This document shows positions 53,792 through 62,916 of a stretch of 64,000 bases of DNA, piece by piece. Origin of the DNA: Serinicoccus kebangsaanensis (lineage in GTDB: Bacteria > Actinomycetota > Actinomycetes > Actinomycetales > Dermatophilaceae). The stretch spans positions 85,611-149,610 of the forward strand of contig NZ_VSLG01000008.1 of assembly GCF_008919445.1 (NCBI RefSeq), read 5' to 3'. The notes below the pieces were generated by a model. That model saw nothing but the letters and a program-made list of their open reading frames with translations, was not told the origin of the DNA and ran no database searches. Position 1 is the first letter of the stretch. Each line of letters opens with the position of its first letter. Both the position numbers and the translations under genes were made by a program.

Positions 53792-55177
53792 ATGAGCCCG
53801 TCCGCACCCCCGCCCGAGCGCGAGCACGTCGAGAGCGACGACGTGGGCGTGCTGCCCCAGGTCCGGCGCTCCACCCGGTGGAGCCGGATCTGGCGGCCGT
53901 TCTGGGTGCTGCCGCTGCTCTTCGTGGCGGTGGCGACGGTGGTGGGGGCGCTGCTGCCGGAGTGGGAGAAGACCTTCGACGAGCACCTGCCGTTCGTCTT
54001 CCAGGGCGGCGCCGACGGTGCCCGCGGGATGCTCAGCACGATCGCCGGGGCGATGATCTCGGTCACCGGCCTGGTCTTCTCGATCACCATGGTCGTCGTG
54101 CAGCTGGCGAGCAGCCAGTTCAGCCCCCGGGTGCTCAGCGACTTCCTCTCCAGCCGCATCACCCAGTCGACTCTGGGCATCTTCGCCGCCACCTTCACGT
54201 ATGCCCTGACCGTCTTGCGGTCGGTGCGCGGGGCCTCCGGCGAGGAGTCCTTCGTGCCGCAGCTGTCGGTCACCCTCGGCTTCCTGCTGGTGCTGGCCAG
54301 CGTCGGGACGTTCCTCGCCTTCATCCAGCACATCACCACCTCGATCCAGGTCTCCTCGATCGTCTCCCACCTGGGCGACCGCACGATGTCCGTCATCGAC
54401 CGCTACTTCCCCGCCGCGGACGAGCCGGCGGCGCTGCGCCCGGACCTGCCGTGGGAGCCCGCGGACGCGGAGCCGATGCTCCAGCTGGAGTCGGTGGAGC
54501 ACGGGTATGTCGTGGAGGTCGCCTATCGCCGCCTCGTCGACTGGGCGGTCGAGCACGACGCCACCGTCGAGGTGCGCACCCCGGTGGGTCGCTATGTCAC
54601 CGAGGGCGCTCCCGCGATCCGGGTGTGGGGGCTCTCGCTCCCGGAGCGCCGGGTCGTGCTGGCCGGCGGCCAGGAGGAGTCCGCGAGCGAGCTGGTGAGC
54701 CGCTACGCCCTCGACGTGCTGCGCCGCAGCGTCGTCGTCGAGCAGGACCGCGCCTTCAACCAGGACCCGGCGCTGGGCGTGCGCAAGCTCGTCGACATCG
54801 CCGAGCGCGCGCTGAGCCCGGGCATCAACGACCCCACCACCGCCTCCCAGGTCGCCAACGAGCTGCACCGCGTGCTACGCCTGCTGGTCACCCGCCGCGA
54901 CCTGCCGAGCGTGGTCGCCCGCAACGGGGTGCCGCGCCTCGTGCACCAGCCGCAGCGCATACCCGAGCTCATCGACCTGTCCCTGGAGGAGCTGCTGCAC
55001 TACGCCGAGGGGTCGCTGCAGGTGCCGCGGCAGGTGCTCTTCATCATCGAGCGGCTGCGACCGGTGGCGCTGCCGGAGTATGCCGAGGTGCTGGACCACT
55101 GGGAGCGGGTCGCCGAGCAGATCGTGCAGCGCGCCCGCCCGGACACCGAGCAGGCACCGACCCGGAGGAGCGGATGA
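53792..55177 (+). CDS. DUF2254 membrane protein
   Basis: A 461-residue membrane protein. Four helices lie in residues 35-200 (FWVLPLLFVAVATVVGALLP, GAMISVTGLVFSITMVVVQLASSQFSPR, LGIFAATFTYALTVLRSV, FLLVLASVGTFLAFIQHI). A large cytoplasmic C-terminal domain follows with VEVRTPVGRYVTEGAPA and ALSPGINDPTTASQVANELHRVL, conserved in DUF2254. The function is unknown. The uvrA-like gene starts 16 bp after its stop, so the two may be co-transcribed. Confidence 0.88.
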   Translation: MSPSAPPPEREHVESDDVGVLPQVRRSTRWSRIWRPFWVLPLLFVAVATVVGALLPEWEKTFDEHLPFVFQGGADGARGMLSTIAGAMISVTGLVFSITMVVVQLASSQFSPRVLSDFLSSRITQSTLGIFAATFTYALTVLRSVRGASGEESFVPQLSVTLGFLLVLASVGTFLAFIQHITTSIQVSSIVSHLGDRTMSVIDRYFPAADEPAALRPDLPWEPADAEPMLQLESVEHGYVVEVAYRRLVDWAVEHDATVEVRTPVGRYVTEGAPAIRVWGLSLPERRVVLAGGQEESASELVSRYALDVLRRSVVVEQDRAFNQDPALGVRKLVDIAERALSPGINDPTTASQVANELHRVLRLLVTRRDLPSVVARNGVPRLVHQPQRIPELIDLSLEELLHYAEGSLQVPRQVLFIIERLRPVALPEYAEVLDHWERVAEQIVQRARPDTEQAPTRRSG

Positions 55178-55193
55178 GGCCGCGGGGGCGCGG

Positions 55194-57644
55194 GTGACCG
55201 GGACCGGTCGGATCGAGGTCGTCGGCGCCCGGCTGCACAACCTGCGTGACGTCGACGTCTCCTTCCCCCGGGACGCGCTGGTGGCGGTGACCGGGGTGAG
55301 CGGGTCGGGGAAGTCGAGCCTGGCCTTCGGCACCGTCCACGGGGAGTCGCAGCGGCGCTACCTCGACTCGGTCGCGCCGTATGCCCGGCGGCTCCTGCAC
55401 GGGGCGATCGACCCGCAGGTCCGCGACGTGCACGGGCTGCCACCCACGGTCGCGCTGGAGCAGGGCCAGATGCGTCGTGCGGGCGGCGCGCGGTCCACGG
55501 TCGGCACGGTGACCACCACGGGCGCGACGCTGCGGATGCTGCTGAGCCGGTGCGGGGCATACCCCCCGGGCGCGGAGCGCCTCGACTCCGACCACTTCTC
55601 GGCGAACACGGCGGAGGGTGCGTGCCCGCGCTGCGGCGGGCTGGGGGTGGAGCACGAGCCGACCGAGGCCTCGATGGTGCCGGACGACTCGCTGTCCATC
55701 GCCGAGGGCGCGGTCGCCGCGTGGCCGGGCGCCTGGCTGGGCAAGAACTACCGCGACATCGTCGCGACCCTCGGCCACGACATCGACGCCCCGTGGCGGG
55801 ACCTGCCCGCGACGACGCGGGATTGGATCCTCTTCACCGACGAGCAGCCGGTCGTCACGGTGGTCCCGACCCGCGACGCGGAGCGGATCAACCGGCCCTA
55901 CCAGGGCACCTTCTCCTCGGCGGCGAGGTATGTGCGGCGCACCCTGGCGGAGACGAAGAGCGCGACGTCGCGGCGGCGGATGCTGCGCTTCGTGGAGACG
56001 AGGCCGTGCCCGGTGTGCGATGGGAGGCGGCTGCGCACGGACGCGCTCGCCGTGACCTGGCAGGGGCTGGCGATCGACGAGGCGGCGGCGCTGCCGGTGG
56101 GCGACCTGGTGTCCCTGCTGCGCGGGCGGCGGGAGGCGCTCGGGGGTGACGACGCGCAGGCGAGGGCCGAGCAGGTGCTGGTGGAGGACCTGCTGGGGCG
56201 GCTCGAGCTGCTGCTGGACCTGGGGCTGGGCCACCTGTCGCTCGACCGGCCGGCGGCGGGGGTGTCGTCGGGCGAGCTGCAGCGGCTGCGGCTCGCGACG
56301 GCGCTGCGATCGGGGCTCTTCGGGGTGGTCTACGTCCTCGACGAGCCGTCGGCGGGGCTGCACCCTCGGGACGTGGACGACCTGATGCGGCTGCTGCGGG
56401 CGCTGGTGGCGGCGGGCAACACGGTGGTCGTGGTGGAGCACGACATGGCCGTCGTCCAGCAGTGCGACTGGGTGGTGGACGTCGGGCCGGGCGCCGGCCG
56501 TGACGGCGGCGAGGTGCTGTGGTCGGGGCCGGTCGACGGGCTGGGTGGCGTGCCCGGCTCGCTCACCGCGGCCTACCTGCACGACACGGTGCACCTCGGT
56601 GAGGTGCTCGGCGAGGCCGCCGACCGTGGCGCGCGGGAGCCAACCGGGGCGCTGGAGCTGCGCGGGCTGGGGCGGCATACCGTCCGCGGTGCCGACCTCG
56701 ACCTGCCGCTCGGGGTCGTCACCGTGGTGAGCGGCGTGTCCGGCTCGGGCAAGACCAGCCTGCTCGAGGCGATCCACGACGTCGTCGGGGCACAGCTCGC
56801 GCGGGTGGAGGACGTCGAGGAGGCGGGCGACGACACGGACGACGGGGGTGCGACCGGCCCGGAGGGTGAGGTGCGCGCAGTGGGGTCGGTGCGGGCCACG
56901 GGGCAGGCGTCACGCGCGCCCACCCGGGTCGTGCGGATCACGCAGAAGCCGATCGGCCGGTCGCCCCGGTCGACGCTCGCGACCTACACCGGCCTGTGGG
57001 ACGCCGTGCGCAAGGCGTTCGCCGGGACGCCCGAGGCGAGGGAGCGCGGCTTCACGGCGTCGCGCTTCAGCTTCAACACCGCCGCCGGGCAGTGCCCGAC
57101 GTGCGGGGGCGAGGGTGCGGTCGCGGTCGAGCTGCTCTTCCTCCCCGGGACGTATGCGCCGTGCCCCACCTGCCACGGCGACCGCTTCGGCCCGGAGACG
57201 CTGGAGGTCAGGTGGCAGGGACACACCGTCGCCGACCTGCTGCGGATGAGCGTGCGGGCGGCACGGGAGGCCCTGGTGGAGGTGCCTGCGGCGGCGCGTG
57301 CCCTGGGTGCGCTCGACGCGCTGGGGCTGGGCTATCTGCAGCTCGGGCAGTCGGCGACCGAGCTCTCCGGCGGTGAGGCCCAGCGGATCAAGCTCGCCAC
57401 CGAGCTCCAGAAGCAGCGACGCAGCGCCACGCTCTACCTCTTCGACGAGCCCACCACGGGCCTGCACCCCGCCGACGTGCACCGGCTGCTGGCGCAGCTG
57501 CACGCCCTCGCGGACGCCGGGCATACCGTCGTGGTGGCCGAGCACGACCCCGTGGCGGTATGCACCGCTGACGTGGTCGTGGAAGTGGGACCGGGCGCGG
57601 GTGACGCGGGCGGTCGCATCGTGGGGGTTCGGCGCCGGTCGTGA
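55194..57644 (+). CDS. Short UvrA paralogue (UvrA-like ABC ATPase)
   Basis: An 816-residue UvrA-family protein, about 130 residues shorter than housekeeping UvrA. The first ATPase half has Walker A GVSGSGKS (residues 34-41), zinc-binding CPRCGGLG and CPVCDGRR, signature [14 protein letters not shown] and Walker [13 protein letters not shown]. The second half has [39 protein letters not shown] and [15 protein letters not shown]. The shortness suggests loss or reduction of the UvrB-binding part, as in UvrA2/drug-protection paralogues. It is the last core gene before the accessory island. Confidence 0.88.
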   Translation: MTGTGRIEVVGARLHNLRDVDVSFPRDALVAVTGVSGSGKSSLAFGTVHGESQRRYLDSVAPYARRLLHGAIDPQVRDVHGLPPTVALEQGQMRRAGGARSTVGTVTTTGATLRMLLSRCGAYPPGAERLDSDHFSANTAEGACPRCGGLGVEHEPTEASMVPDDSLSIAEGAVAAWPGAWLGKNYRDIVATLGHDIDAPWRDLPATTRDWILFTDEQPVVTVVPTRDAERINRPYQGTFSSAARYVRRTLAETKSATSRRRMLRFVETRPCPVCDGRRLRTDALAVTWQGLAIDEAAALPVGDLVSLLRGRREALGGDDAQARAEQVLVEDLLGRLELLLDLGLGHLSLDRPAAGVSSGELQRLRLATALRSGLFGVVYVLDEPSAGLHPRDVDDLMRLLRALVAAGNTVVVVEHDMAVVQQCDWVVDVGPGAGRDGGEVLWSGPVDGLGGVPGSLTAAYLHDTVHLGEVLGEAADRGAREPTGALELRGLGRHTVRGADLDLPLGVVTVVSGVSGSGKTSLLEAIHDVVGAQLARVEDVEEAGDDTDDGGATGPEGEVRAVGSVRATGQASRAPTRVVRITQKPIGRSPRSTLATYTGLWDAVRKAFAGTPEARERGFTASRFSFNTAAGQCPTCGGEGAVAVELLFLPGTYAPCPTCHGDRFGPETLEVRWQGHTVADLLRMSVRAAREALVEVPAAARALGALDALGLGYLQLGQSATELSGGEAQRIKLATELQKQRRSATLYLFDEPTTGLHPADVHRLLAQLHALADAGHTVVVAEHDPVAVCTADVVVEVGPGAGDAGGRIVGVRRRS

Positions 57645-57668
57645 GCGTGCGCAACTGCCGATGAGCGA
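57645..57668 (+). repeat. Degenerate copy of the island's 29-bp repeat, directly after the uvrA-like stop
   Basis: CGCAACTGCCG (57650-57660) followed by ATGAGCG matches CGCAACTGCCG-CACTGAGCG at 63656-63675, where it leads into the fourth full repeat. It lies at the core/island border, so it may mark the left junction. Confidence 0.5.
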
Positions 57669-57763
57669 GCCGTTCCTCATGCCCAGAGTCGGGCGTTGCG
57701 ACGAGAGGACCGGACGGGCGGGCGCCACCGACCCCTCAGTCGACCTGCGAAGGGGCTCCAGTC

Positions 57764-57794
57764 TTGAGGGCGCTCACCGGCCGCGCGGCATAAT
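57764..57794 (+). promoter_or_regulatory. Candidate promoter of the ApeA gene
   Basis: TTGAGG (57764-57769) and CATAAT (57789-57794) with a 19-bp spacer, about 47 bp before the start codon. AAGGAG at 57829 is the ribosome site. Confidence 0.4.
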
Positions 57795-57840
57795 TGTCGC
57801 CAGAGTCGCTCACACTGAGCACCGCAAGAAGGAGCCTCGC

Positions 57841-59322
57841 ATGAACAAGCCAGAGCTGAGCGAGCCTCGGACATGGCGGGGGTACTGGTGGCCACCTGGC
57901 GAGCAGGAAAGGTCAATGCCAGGGGTTCTCACCTATCGTCCCGACGAGGGCCTGTCGCTCGATCTCATCGGCGGGTTCAACGCCGAGATCATGTCCGAGG
58001 TTCGGCCCGGAGTCTTCATCGGGGGCGAGGAAAGCCGCCGTTGGCCCATCCTGCATGGGCTAGCCGAGAACCGGCACATGACGCTCCTGGACTGCGTGCC
58101 CACCCACACCATGGCCCGGAACTTCGGGCCACCGGAAGAGCAGACGATCCACGTCCTAACGGTCCTCGTCGGCGTGCACCTGGACAACGCTGACCGAGAA
58201 GTGTTCACCGAGTGCCACGTCGCGGCGGAGGACCTGACCATGTGGTCCCACTCGTCGGTGTTCAGCAGCACGCTGGGCGTGGAGGAAGTGCGAGAGGAGG
58301 TGCGTCCTGACGGAAGGGGCAGCATCTTCGTCAAGCCGATGGACGACCAGTCTGTGACGGTGGCAGGCACTGTCACGTCCCTGGCACACGAGCACACGCT
58401 TCCCTACTTCGAGCACATGAGAGGGGGCACCCTGGGCCGGATGCGAGAGACCCGGTTCGTACGCTTTCAGCCAGCCGAACCCTGGTCTCTGGCGACAGCA
58501 AGAGAGCACGCGAAGATGGTCCAGGACCTGCTGTCGCTCGCCCTGCACAGGCCGTGCGGACTGCTCTGGATGCGACTCAGGATGCTCCCCGAAGAACGTG
58601 CCTACCCGGAGGGCTACCCGATCCGAGATCGGGAGATCGACCTCTACGCGCACCACACCGTGCCCGCCAAGCCATCTGCAAAGGCGGTCGAGTCTCATCG
58701 CGCACTCTTCACCTGCCGGCACATCCCGTTCGAGGAGGTTTGGCCTCGATGGTACGAGGTACGCGAACGGTGCCTTCCTGCCTCAAACTTGATCCTGGGG
58801 CTTAGCTATGCCCCCGCGCGTTTCATCGAGGGACGACTCCTGACCGCCGCCGGAGCGGCCGAGGTCCTGCATCGCGCCTTGGGACAGGCCGAACCTCCCG
58901 TCCCTGCCGACGAGTTCTCAGCGATGCGTGCGGTCTTGCTGGAGCACACGCCCGAAGGGCACCGCAAGTGGCTCCGAGAGAAACTACGCAACGACGTGAC
59001 GCTCAAGGAGCGGCTACGGGATCTTGCCGCGTTGCCGGACCGTGCAACGATGCAGAAGCTGGTCCCCGATGTAGACCGCTGGGCGACGGTCACGACGCAG
59101 GCCCGGAACGACCTAACTCACGAGGGATACACCCGGCGCCAGACGATTGATGAGGTCATCGCGGTCGTGAAGGTGACGACAGCGGTCGTGGTCATGAATC
59201 TGCTCCAGGCACTCGGGGTGCCAGCAGAGAGGCAACGGGAGATCATTAAGGATCATCCAGAACTGCGCCAGACGGCATCGCGGGCCCAAACACATTTCGC
59301 TTCGAACGCAGTCGAAGAGTAG
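57841..59322 (+). CDS. apeA: ApeA-type HEPN anti-phage protein
   Basis: A 493-residue protein. The N-terminus RGYWWPPGEQERSMPGVLTYRPDEGLSLDLIGGF has the look of the ApeA N-terminal beta domain. The C-terminal about 150 residues are helical and end with the HEPN motif ARNDLTHEG (Arg422-x4-His427). ApeA is a single-gene abortive-infection defence protein whose HEPN nuclease cuts RNA during phage infection. AAGGAG 6 nt before ATG 57841 fixes the start. The codon use is less GC-rich than in the neighbouring uvrA-like gene, which indicates horizontal transfer. Its stop abuts the stop of the convergent DUF3644 gene with no spacer. Confidence 0.8.
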   Translation: MNKPELSEPRTWRGYWWPPGEQERSMPGVLTYRPDEGLSLDLIGGFNAEIMSEVRPGVFIGGEESRRWPILHGLAENRHMTLLDCVPTHTMARNFGPPEEQTIHVLTVLVGVHLDNADREVFTECHVAAEDLTMWSHSSVFSSTLGVEEVREEVRPDGRGSIFVKPMDDQSVTVAGTVTSLAHEHTLPYFEHMRGGTLGRMRETRFVRFQPAEPWSLATAREHAKMVQDLLSLALHRPCGLLWMRLRMLPEERAYPEGYPIRDREIDLYAHHTVPAKPSAKAVESHRALFTCRHIPFEEVWPRWYEVRERCLPASNLILGLSYAPARFIEGRLLTAAGAAEVLHRALGQAEPPVPADEFSAMRAVLLEHTPEGHRKWLREKLRNDVTLKERLRDLAALPDRATMQKLVPDVDRWATVTTQARNDLTHEGYTRRQTIDEVIAVVKVTTAVVVMNLLQALGVPAERQREIIKDHPELRQTASRAQTHFASNAVEE

Positions 59323-60426
59323 TCAGGCCGTCGCGACGGTCGTTGCGTCGGACACCGGGAGTGGCGTCTTGCGGCGTGGGGAGATGCCCGTGATCTCTTT
59401 GAAGCCATCCTCGGTGGCGCATTTCTTGATCAGGTGCTGAACGTACGCCTTCGTGTACCGGTAGGACTTGGTGGGCTCGTCGTATTCGCAGAAGTCCGAG
59501 TTGGTGCGGTGCGGGTTCGAGTCACCTCGCGATGGGCGAATCTTCAGCCGTTTCCAGGCCGATGTGAAGTGGTGCTGGTTGAAGACGAACGGAATGCCTG
59601 CCTCGACCTCGGTGGCGGCGGGCTTGGGCATCAGCCTGCCGAATCCTGAGACCGGCTGTTTGCGGTCCCTGACGATGACCTGGCCCTTACGGCCCATCTC
59701 CTCCACGGCGGCGCGTTCGGCCTCGGTCATGTCGTCGTAGCGGGTGAACTGAACAGCCACAGCGTCGGGGTCCTTGGGTGCCAACTCGACGGTGGCCCTC
59801 AGCCTGAATTCGTACCGAGCGTCGGTCACCACGTCGTCAGCCAGACCAGACTCGTAGTCAGTCACGAAACCATGCAGGTCGTTCGGAAGAGATTTCCGGA
59901 GCCGCCTCAGCGCCTGCTCGCCTTGCGGGCTGAACGTGCCGACGAAGAGCGGGATGCGTAGCCGGAGAGCTAACGAGTGATTGTCCCCGAACTGGCTCGT
60001 AAGTTCCTGCTCGTAGTTGAGCAGGAGCGCGTGAGCATGACCAGACAGCACGATCATGAGAGCGGCGTCGGCGTGGGCATGCCGGTGCTCTAAACGATTT
60101 CTGAGACGGATGAACAGGGTTAAATTCGCACGGACCGGATCGGCGTCGCTGTTCCAACGCTCTCGGACCGAACGTTCCAGCTCCCAACGTTTCGGCTCTC
60201 CGTCGATCCTCAGCAGCCGGCGCTTGTACTGCGGATGCCAGTACCGGTAGTCGATGCCGTCGCGGATAAACTCGGCGTGCAGCAGATAGAGCCAGGCAAG
60301 GTGCATGTGAATGACAAAGCCCTCGAATGAGCGCGCTTCCGCCGGATCGTTGTAGAGCCTGACGGCGAGGCATGCCTCCTCGACGCTGGCGTCCAGTGTG
60401 CTCTGCCAGCGGGGAGGTCGCGCCAT
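59323..60426 (-). CDS. DUF3644 protein with a HEPN-like motif
   Basis: A 367-residue protein. The N-terminal about 190 residues match DUF3644 (ARSFEGFVIHMHLAWLYLLHAEFIRDGIDYRYW, then NLTLFIRLRNRLEHRHAH). Arg109-x4-His114 (RNRLEH) is a HEPN-type RNase signature. The C-terminal part contains the pattern RPSRGDSNPHRTNSDFCEYD followed by SYRYTKAYVQHLIKKC, also typical of the family. A defence role is inferred from the HEPN motif and island context; DUF3644 is not assigned experimentally as far as I know. It is convergent with ApeA, sharing no intergenic base. Confidence 0.75.
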   Translation of the reverse strand: MARPPRWQSTLDASVEEACLAVRLYNDPAEARSFEGFVIHMHLAWLYLLHAEFIRDGIDYRYWHPQYKRRLLRIDGEPKRWELERSVRERWNSDADPVRANLTLFIRLRNRLEHRHAHADAALMIVLSGHAHALLLNYEQELTSQFGDNHSLALRLRIPLFVGTFSPQGEQALRRLRKSLPNDLHGFVTDYESGLADDVVTDARYEFRLRATVELAPKDPDAVAVQFTRYDDMTEAERAAVEEMGRKGQVIVRDRKQPVSGFGRLMPKPAATEVEAGIPFVFNQHHFTSAWKRLKIRPSRGDSNPHRTNSDFCEYDEPTKSYRYTKAYVQHLIKKCATEDGFKEITGISPRRKTPLPVSDATTVATA

Positions 60427-60984
60427 GACCCGACGTTACCTTGACTTGGGCTGCGAAACCGGTAGCGGCGCACTTGCAGTTGAAGGGACCAGACAGGCCC
60501 GTGGTTGCCGCGTCAGCCAAGCCTATTCGCAGTCGTAGGCGGCTGCTCTCGCGAGAGCATGATGAATTCTGCCGAGCCTGTTTCGCCCGTTGCGACATTT
60601 CCGTCATTTTGTAGGTGGACGGTGACGCCTGCCCGCCAACTCTGAGACCCTCTCCCCTGTATCGAAGACAGTCTTTGCCGCACCCAGGGTGCCGTCGCAT
60701 GCCTAGCGCCAACAGCCCATGGGAAGACAAGGATGCTCAACCCCACCTCCTCGGAGACGAGCACGGAGCAGTGGCCCTCGCAGTTGAGCGACCCATGTAC
60801 CTGCGCGTCAGCCGGGACCGTCGTTGATTTGGTCACCACCAACGCGCTGCGTCAATTCGCCGCGAGTGACGCGGGCGCAAGCTTCCGCAAGTGCCGCGCG
60901 GAGGACGGCTACGCTCGTTCGACTTTGCCGCCTTCGGGAGGGCCGCGCCGGGCTGCAGCCCGGCATCGGTGGGACCATGGCGAC
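60427..60984. other. 558-bp region without a convincing gene
   Basis: Upstream of DUF3644 and of the phosphoribosyltransferase. It holds a short palindrome CTCTCGCGAGAG (60546-60557) and a GGGCTGCAGCCC palindrome (60950-60961). Two frames are open: plus strand from ATG 60733, continuous with the phosphoribosyltransferase, and minus strand 60513-60842 (109 codons). Neither shows a known domain or clear codon bias, so I do not call them genes. Confidence 0.5.
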
Positions 60985-61518
60985 GTGCCCAACGACATCG
61001 CTCGCCTTGCCTCTGTTATCGACGCGACCTGCCGTATCAGGGGGGACTTCGTTCTGCGTAGCGGCATCCGGACCGGGGAGTACTTCGACAAGTATCGGTT
61101 CGAGTCCGACCCGTCGCTGCTCCGCCGGGTAGCCGACCACATGGTCCCGCTTCTGCCCCATGACACAGAAGTACTCGGAGGACTGGAACTGGGCGGTGTC
61201 CCGATCGCCACGATGGTCAGCTCCCTGACCGGGCTCCCGGTGATCTTTGTCCGCAAGGAGTCCAAAACCTACGGCACACGACGTCTGGCGGAGGGACGAG
61301 ACTTCGCCGGCAAGACCGTGACGCTCGTGGAGGACATCATCACCACCGGTGGCGCGGTCAAGAACGCGGCCACCGCCCTAAGGGGGCTTGACGCCACCGT
61401 TCACAGCGTGGTCTGCGCCATCGACCGGTCAGAGGCCGGCGTGAATACGCTTCAGGAAATGGGTGTATCAACGATGTCAGTGCTCACCAAGGCCGATCTC
61501 GACGAAGCCGCTAGCTGA
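60985..61518 (+). CDS. Orotate phosphoribosyltransferase-like protein
   Basis: A 177-residue type I phosphoribosyltransferase. FVLRSGIRTGEYFDKYRFESDPSLL is the orotate-type N-terminal hood region, VLGGLELGGVPIATMVS precedes the base site, PVIFVRKESKTYGTRRLAEG is the flexible catalytic loop (RKESKTYG), and VTLVEDIITTGGAVKNA (residues 112-128) is the PRPP-binding motif. The sequence looks catalytically intact. It sits alone in the island without other pyrimidine genes. GTG 60985 is chosen because the domain starts there; the frame is open to 60733. The first tandem 29-bp repeat lies 15 bp after its stop. Confidence 0.82.
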   Translation: MPNDIARLASVIDATCRIRGDFVLRSGIRTGEYFDKYRFESDPSLLRRVADHMVPLLPHDTEVLGGLELGGVPIATMVSSLTGLPVIFVRKESKTYGTRRLAEGRDFAGKTVTLVEDIITTGGAVKNAATALRGLDATVHSVVCAIDRSEAGVNTLQEMGVSTMSVLTKADLDEAAS

Positions 61519-61533
61519 ACAAGCATCCGGTCA

Positions 61534-61591
61534 TGCCGCGCTGAGCGTGGTCCGCACGCTACTGCCGCGCTGAGCGTGGTCCGCACGCTAC
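61534..61591 (+). repeat. 29-bp island repeat, two tandem copies
   Basis: Units 61534-61562 and 61563-61591 are identical and contain GAGCGTGGTCCGCACGCT, an inner hairpin (AGCGTG/CACGCT, loop GTCCG). A partial third unit start (TGCCGCTGG) follows. They separate the phosphoribosyltransferase from mntA-hepT. Confidence 0.93.
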
Positions 61592-61634
61592 TGCCGCTGG
61601 CCGCGTGCTCTGTGCGGGTGCCGCCGCGGCCCTC

Positions 61635-61640
61635 TACCCT
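61635..61640 (+). promoter_or_regulatory. Candidate leaderless -10 element of mntA-hepT
   Basis: TACCCT, 6 nt before ATG 61647; no Shine-Dalgarno sequence is present. Confidence 0.5.
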
Positions 61641-61646
61641 TGACAC

Positions 61647-61967
61647 ATGAGTACCGTCACGTCCGACAGCGCCGCCCTTCGCGCGGCTCTTGCAGCACAC
61701 CGTGACGACCTGGACGAGATCCTCCAGCGCTACGGTGCCACGAATCCCAGACTGTTTGGATCCGTGGCCCGTGGTGACGCCACCGCGGACAGTGACCTCG
61801 ACCTTCTCGTGGACCTCCTGCCGAACGGGGGGAATCCGCTGCTGCGCGTGGCCGGCATCGGGGAGGATCTCAGCGAAATCCTGGGCCGACGGGTCGACGT
61901 GGTCACCGCCGCCTTGTTGCGCGACGAGGTCTCATCCACCGCCCTGACAGACGCGGTGCCCGTGTGA
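61647..61967 (+). CDS. mntA: MntA-type nucleotidyltransferase antitoxin
   Basis: A 106-residue minimal nucleotidyltransferase. LFGSVARGDATADSDLDLLVDL contains the signature GS-x10-DxD (Ser39, Asp50, Asp52), so the active site is complete. In type VII-like HEPN/MNT systems the MNT protein adds AMP to a Tyr of the HEPN toxin and thereby disarms it. Its stop overlaps the hepT GTG start by 4 bp. Confidence 0.93.
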   Translation: MSTVTSDSAALRAALAAHRDDLDEILQRYGATNPRLFGSVARGDATADSDLDLLVDLLPNGGNPLLRVAGIGEDLSEILGRRVDVVTAALLRDEVSSTALTDAVPV

Positions 61968-62284
61968 GTCGATCCGAGCAAGAGCGATTCACCGACATCT
62001 TGCACGCCGTCGAGCGTTGTCGAAACTACACGCAGCACCTCGACTCCGACGATCTTCAAGCGATGGCCTACGACGCTGTGCTGCGTAATCTCGCTCTGAT
62101 CGGCGAGGCAGTTCGGGCACTGCCCAGCGAGACACGCGACCGCGCACCGGAGGTCCCATGGGCAGCGATCGCAGGTCTGCGCAACGTCGTCGTGCACGAG
62201 TACTTCCGCATAGACCCCGAGTTGATTCTCGACATTGTCAACAACCAGCTCGAGCCCCTTGCCGATCGCCTCCGACAACTCTGA
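61964..62284 (+). CDS. hepT: HepT-type HEPN RNase toxin
   Basis: A 106-residue helical HEPN toxin. GLRNVVVHEYFRIDPEL contains the full RX4HXY motif (Arg73, His78, Tyr80); Tyr80 is the expected AMPylation site for MntA. The toxin cleaves RNA when not modified. The module is bracketed by 29-bp repeats on both sides (61534-61591 and 62309-62337), as if it were one cassette. Confidence 0.94.
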   Translation: MSRSEQERFTDILHAVERCRNYTQHLDSDDLQAMAYDAVLRNLALIGEAVRALPSETRDRAPEVPWAAIAGLRNVVVHEYFRIDPELILDIVNNQLEPLADRLRQL

Positions 62285-62308
62285 TCCGACCGCCCCAACG
62301 CACGACTC

Positions 62309-62337
62309 TGCCGCGCTGAGCGTGGTCCGCACGCTAC
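62309..62337 (+). repeat. 29-bp island repeat, third copy
   Basis: Identical to the two tandem units at 61534, also followed by TGCCGCTGG. It starts 25 bp after the hepT stop. Confidence 0.93.
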
Positions 62338-62365
62338 TGCCGCTGGTCGGCCGTGCTTACCGGGC

Positions 62366-62863
62366 TCAGGTGACGTTCTGCAGCAGGGCTGTCAGTTCCC
62401 GGTCGGGGCTGACGTGGCGTCGGTACAGAGGGCCGCACGGGACCGTGGCCAGTTTCAAGGAAAGTGCAAGCAGATCGGAATCGCGGTCCGCGACGCGGTG
62501 GGCCTGAGCTAGGTAGGCGAACTCGTTCATCGACCCGGTCAGGCTGCGGCTGGCAGTGGTGGCCAGGGTGTAGTCGGCCGTCTCTGCGGCCTCCTGCCGC
62601 ACGACGGTCTCTGGGACTTGGTGCGCCCGCAGGACCGCGGCCAGGTGCTCGGGGAACCTGTCGAGCAGGGTCGCGGCGGGAGCCAACGGCATCAGCACCG
62701 GGAGCAGGGTCGTCTGGCTGACCAGGAGCGCGACCTGACGCGGCCGCCAGGGCAGGAGCGTGGCGTACCAGTCGCCGAGCAGGCTCGTCGATTCCTGCTC
62801 CTCGACGGCGCTAACCGGGCCTAATCGCTGCAGGAGCTTGCGGGTAGCGCGCACGATGACCAT
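62366..62863 (-). CDS. DUF6933-type protein
   Basis: A 165-residue protein of unknown function. The family-like features are the start MVIVRATRKLLQRLG, ESTSLLGDWYATLLPWRPRQVALLVSQTTLLPVLMPLAPAATLLDRFPEHLAAVL, SMNEFAYLAQAHR and CGPLYRRHVSPDREL near the end. There is no catalytic motif. ATG 62863 has GGGAG just upstream; ATG 62872 would add three residues. It is the only minus-strand gene in the repeat-bounded part of the island and is divergent from the UPF0158 gene. Confidence 0.72.
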   Translation of the reverse strand: MVIVRATRKLLQRLGPVSAVEEQESTSLLGDWYATLLPWRPRQVALLVSQTTLLPVLMPLAPAATLLDRFPEHLAAVLRAHQVPETVVRQEAAETADYTLATTASRSLTGSMNEFAYLAQAHRVADRDSDLLALSLKLATVPCGPLYRRHVSPDRELTALLQNVT

Positions 62864-62904
62864 GGCTCCCATCCTGCCTGCACCGCTTCCACTGGCGTCA
62901 GGGC

Positions 62905-62910
62905 CACAAT
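62905..62910 (+). promoter_or_regulatory. Candidate leaderless -10 element of the UPF0158 gene
   Basis: CACAAT, 6 nt before ATG 62917; a weak match, but in the same position as in other leaderless genes here. Confidence 0.3.
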
Positions 62911-62916
62911 GGCGGC

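Noticed and set aside
59500..59530. tRNA-like T-arm (GGTTCGAGTC) inside the DUF3644 gene
   Set aside because: No acceptor or anticodon stem can be folded around it, and the frame through it matches the conserved C-terminal part of DUF3644.
60513..60842. Minus-strand frame of 109 codons upstream of DUF3644
   Set aside because: No domain, no ribosome site and codon use without clear bias; noted only as part of the 558-bp gap.
61534..61591. Possible CRISPR or integron attC sites
   Set aside because: The tandem units have no spacer and other copies lie single between genes; the sequence lacks the conserved attC core sites and no integrase is in the window.
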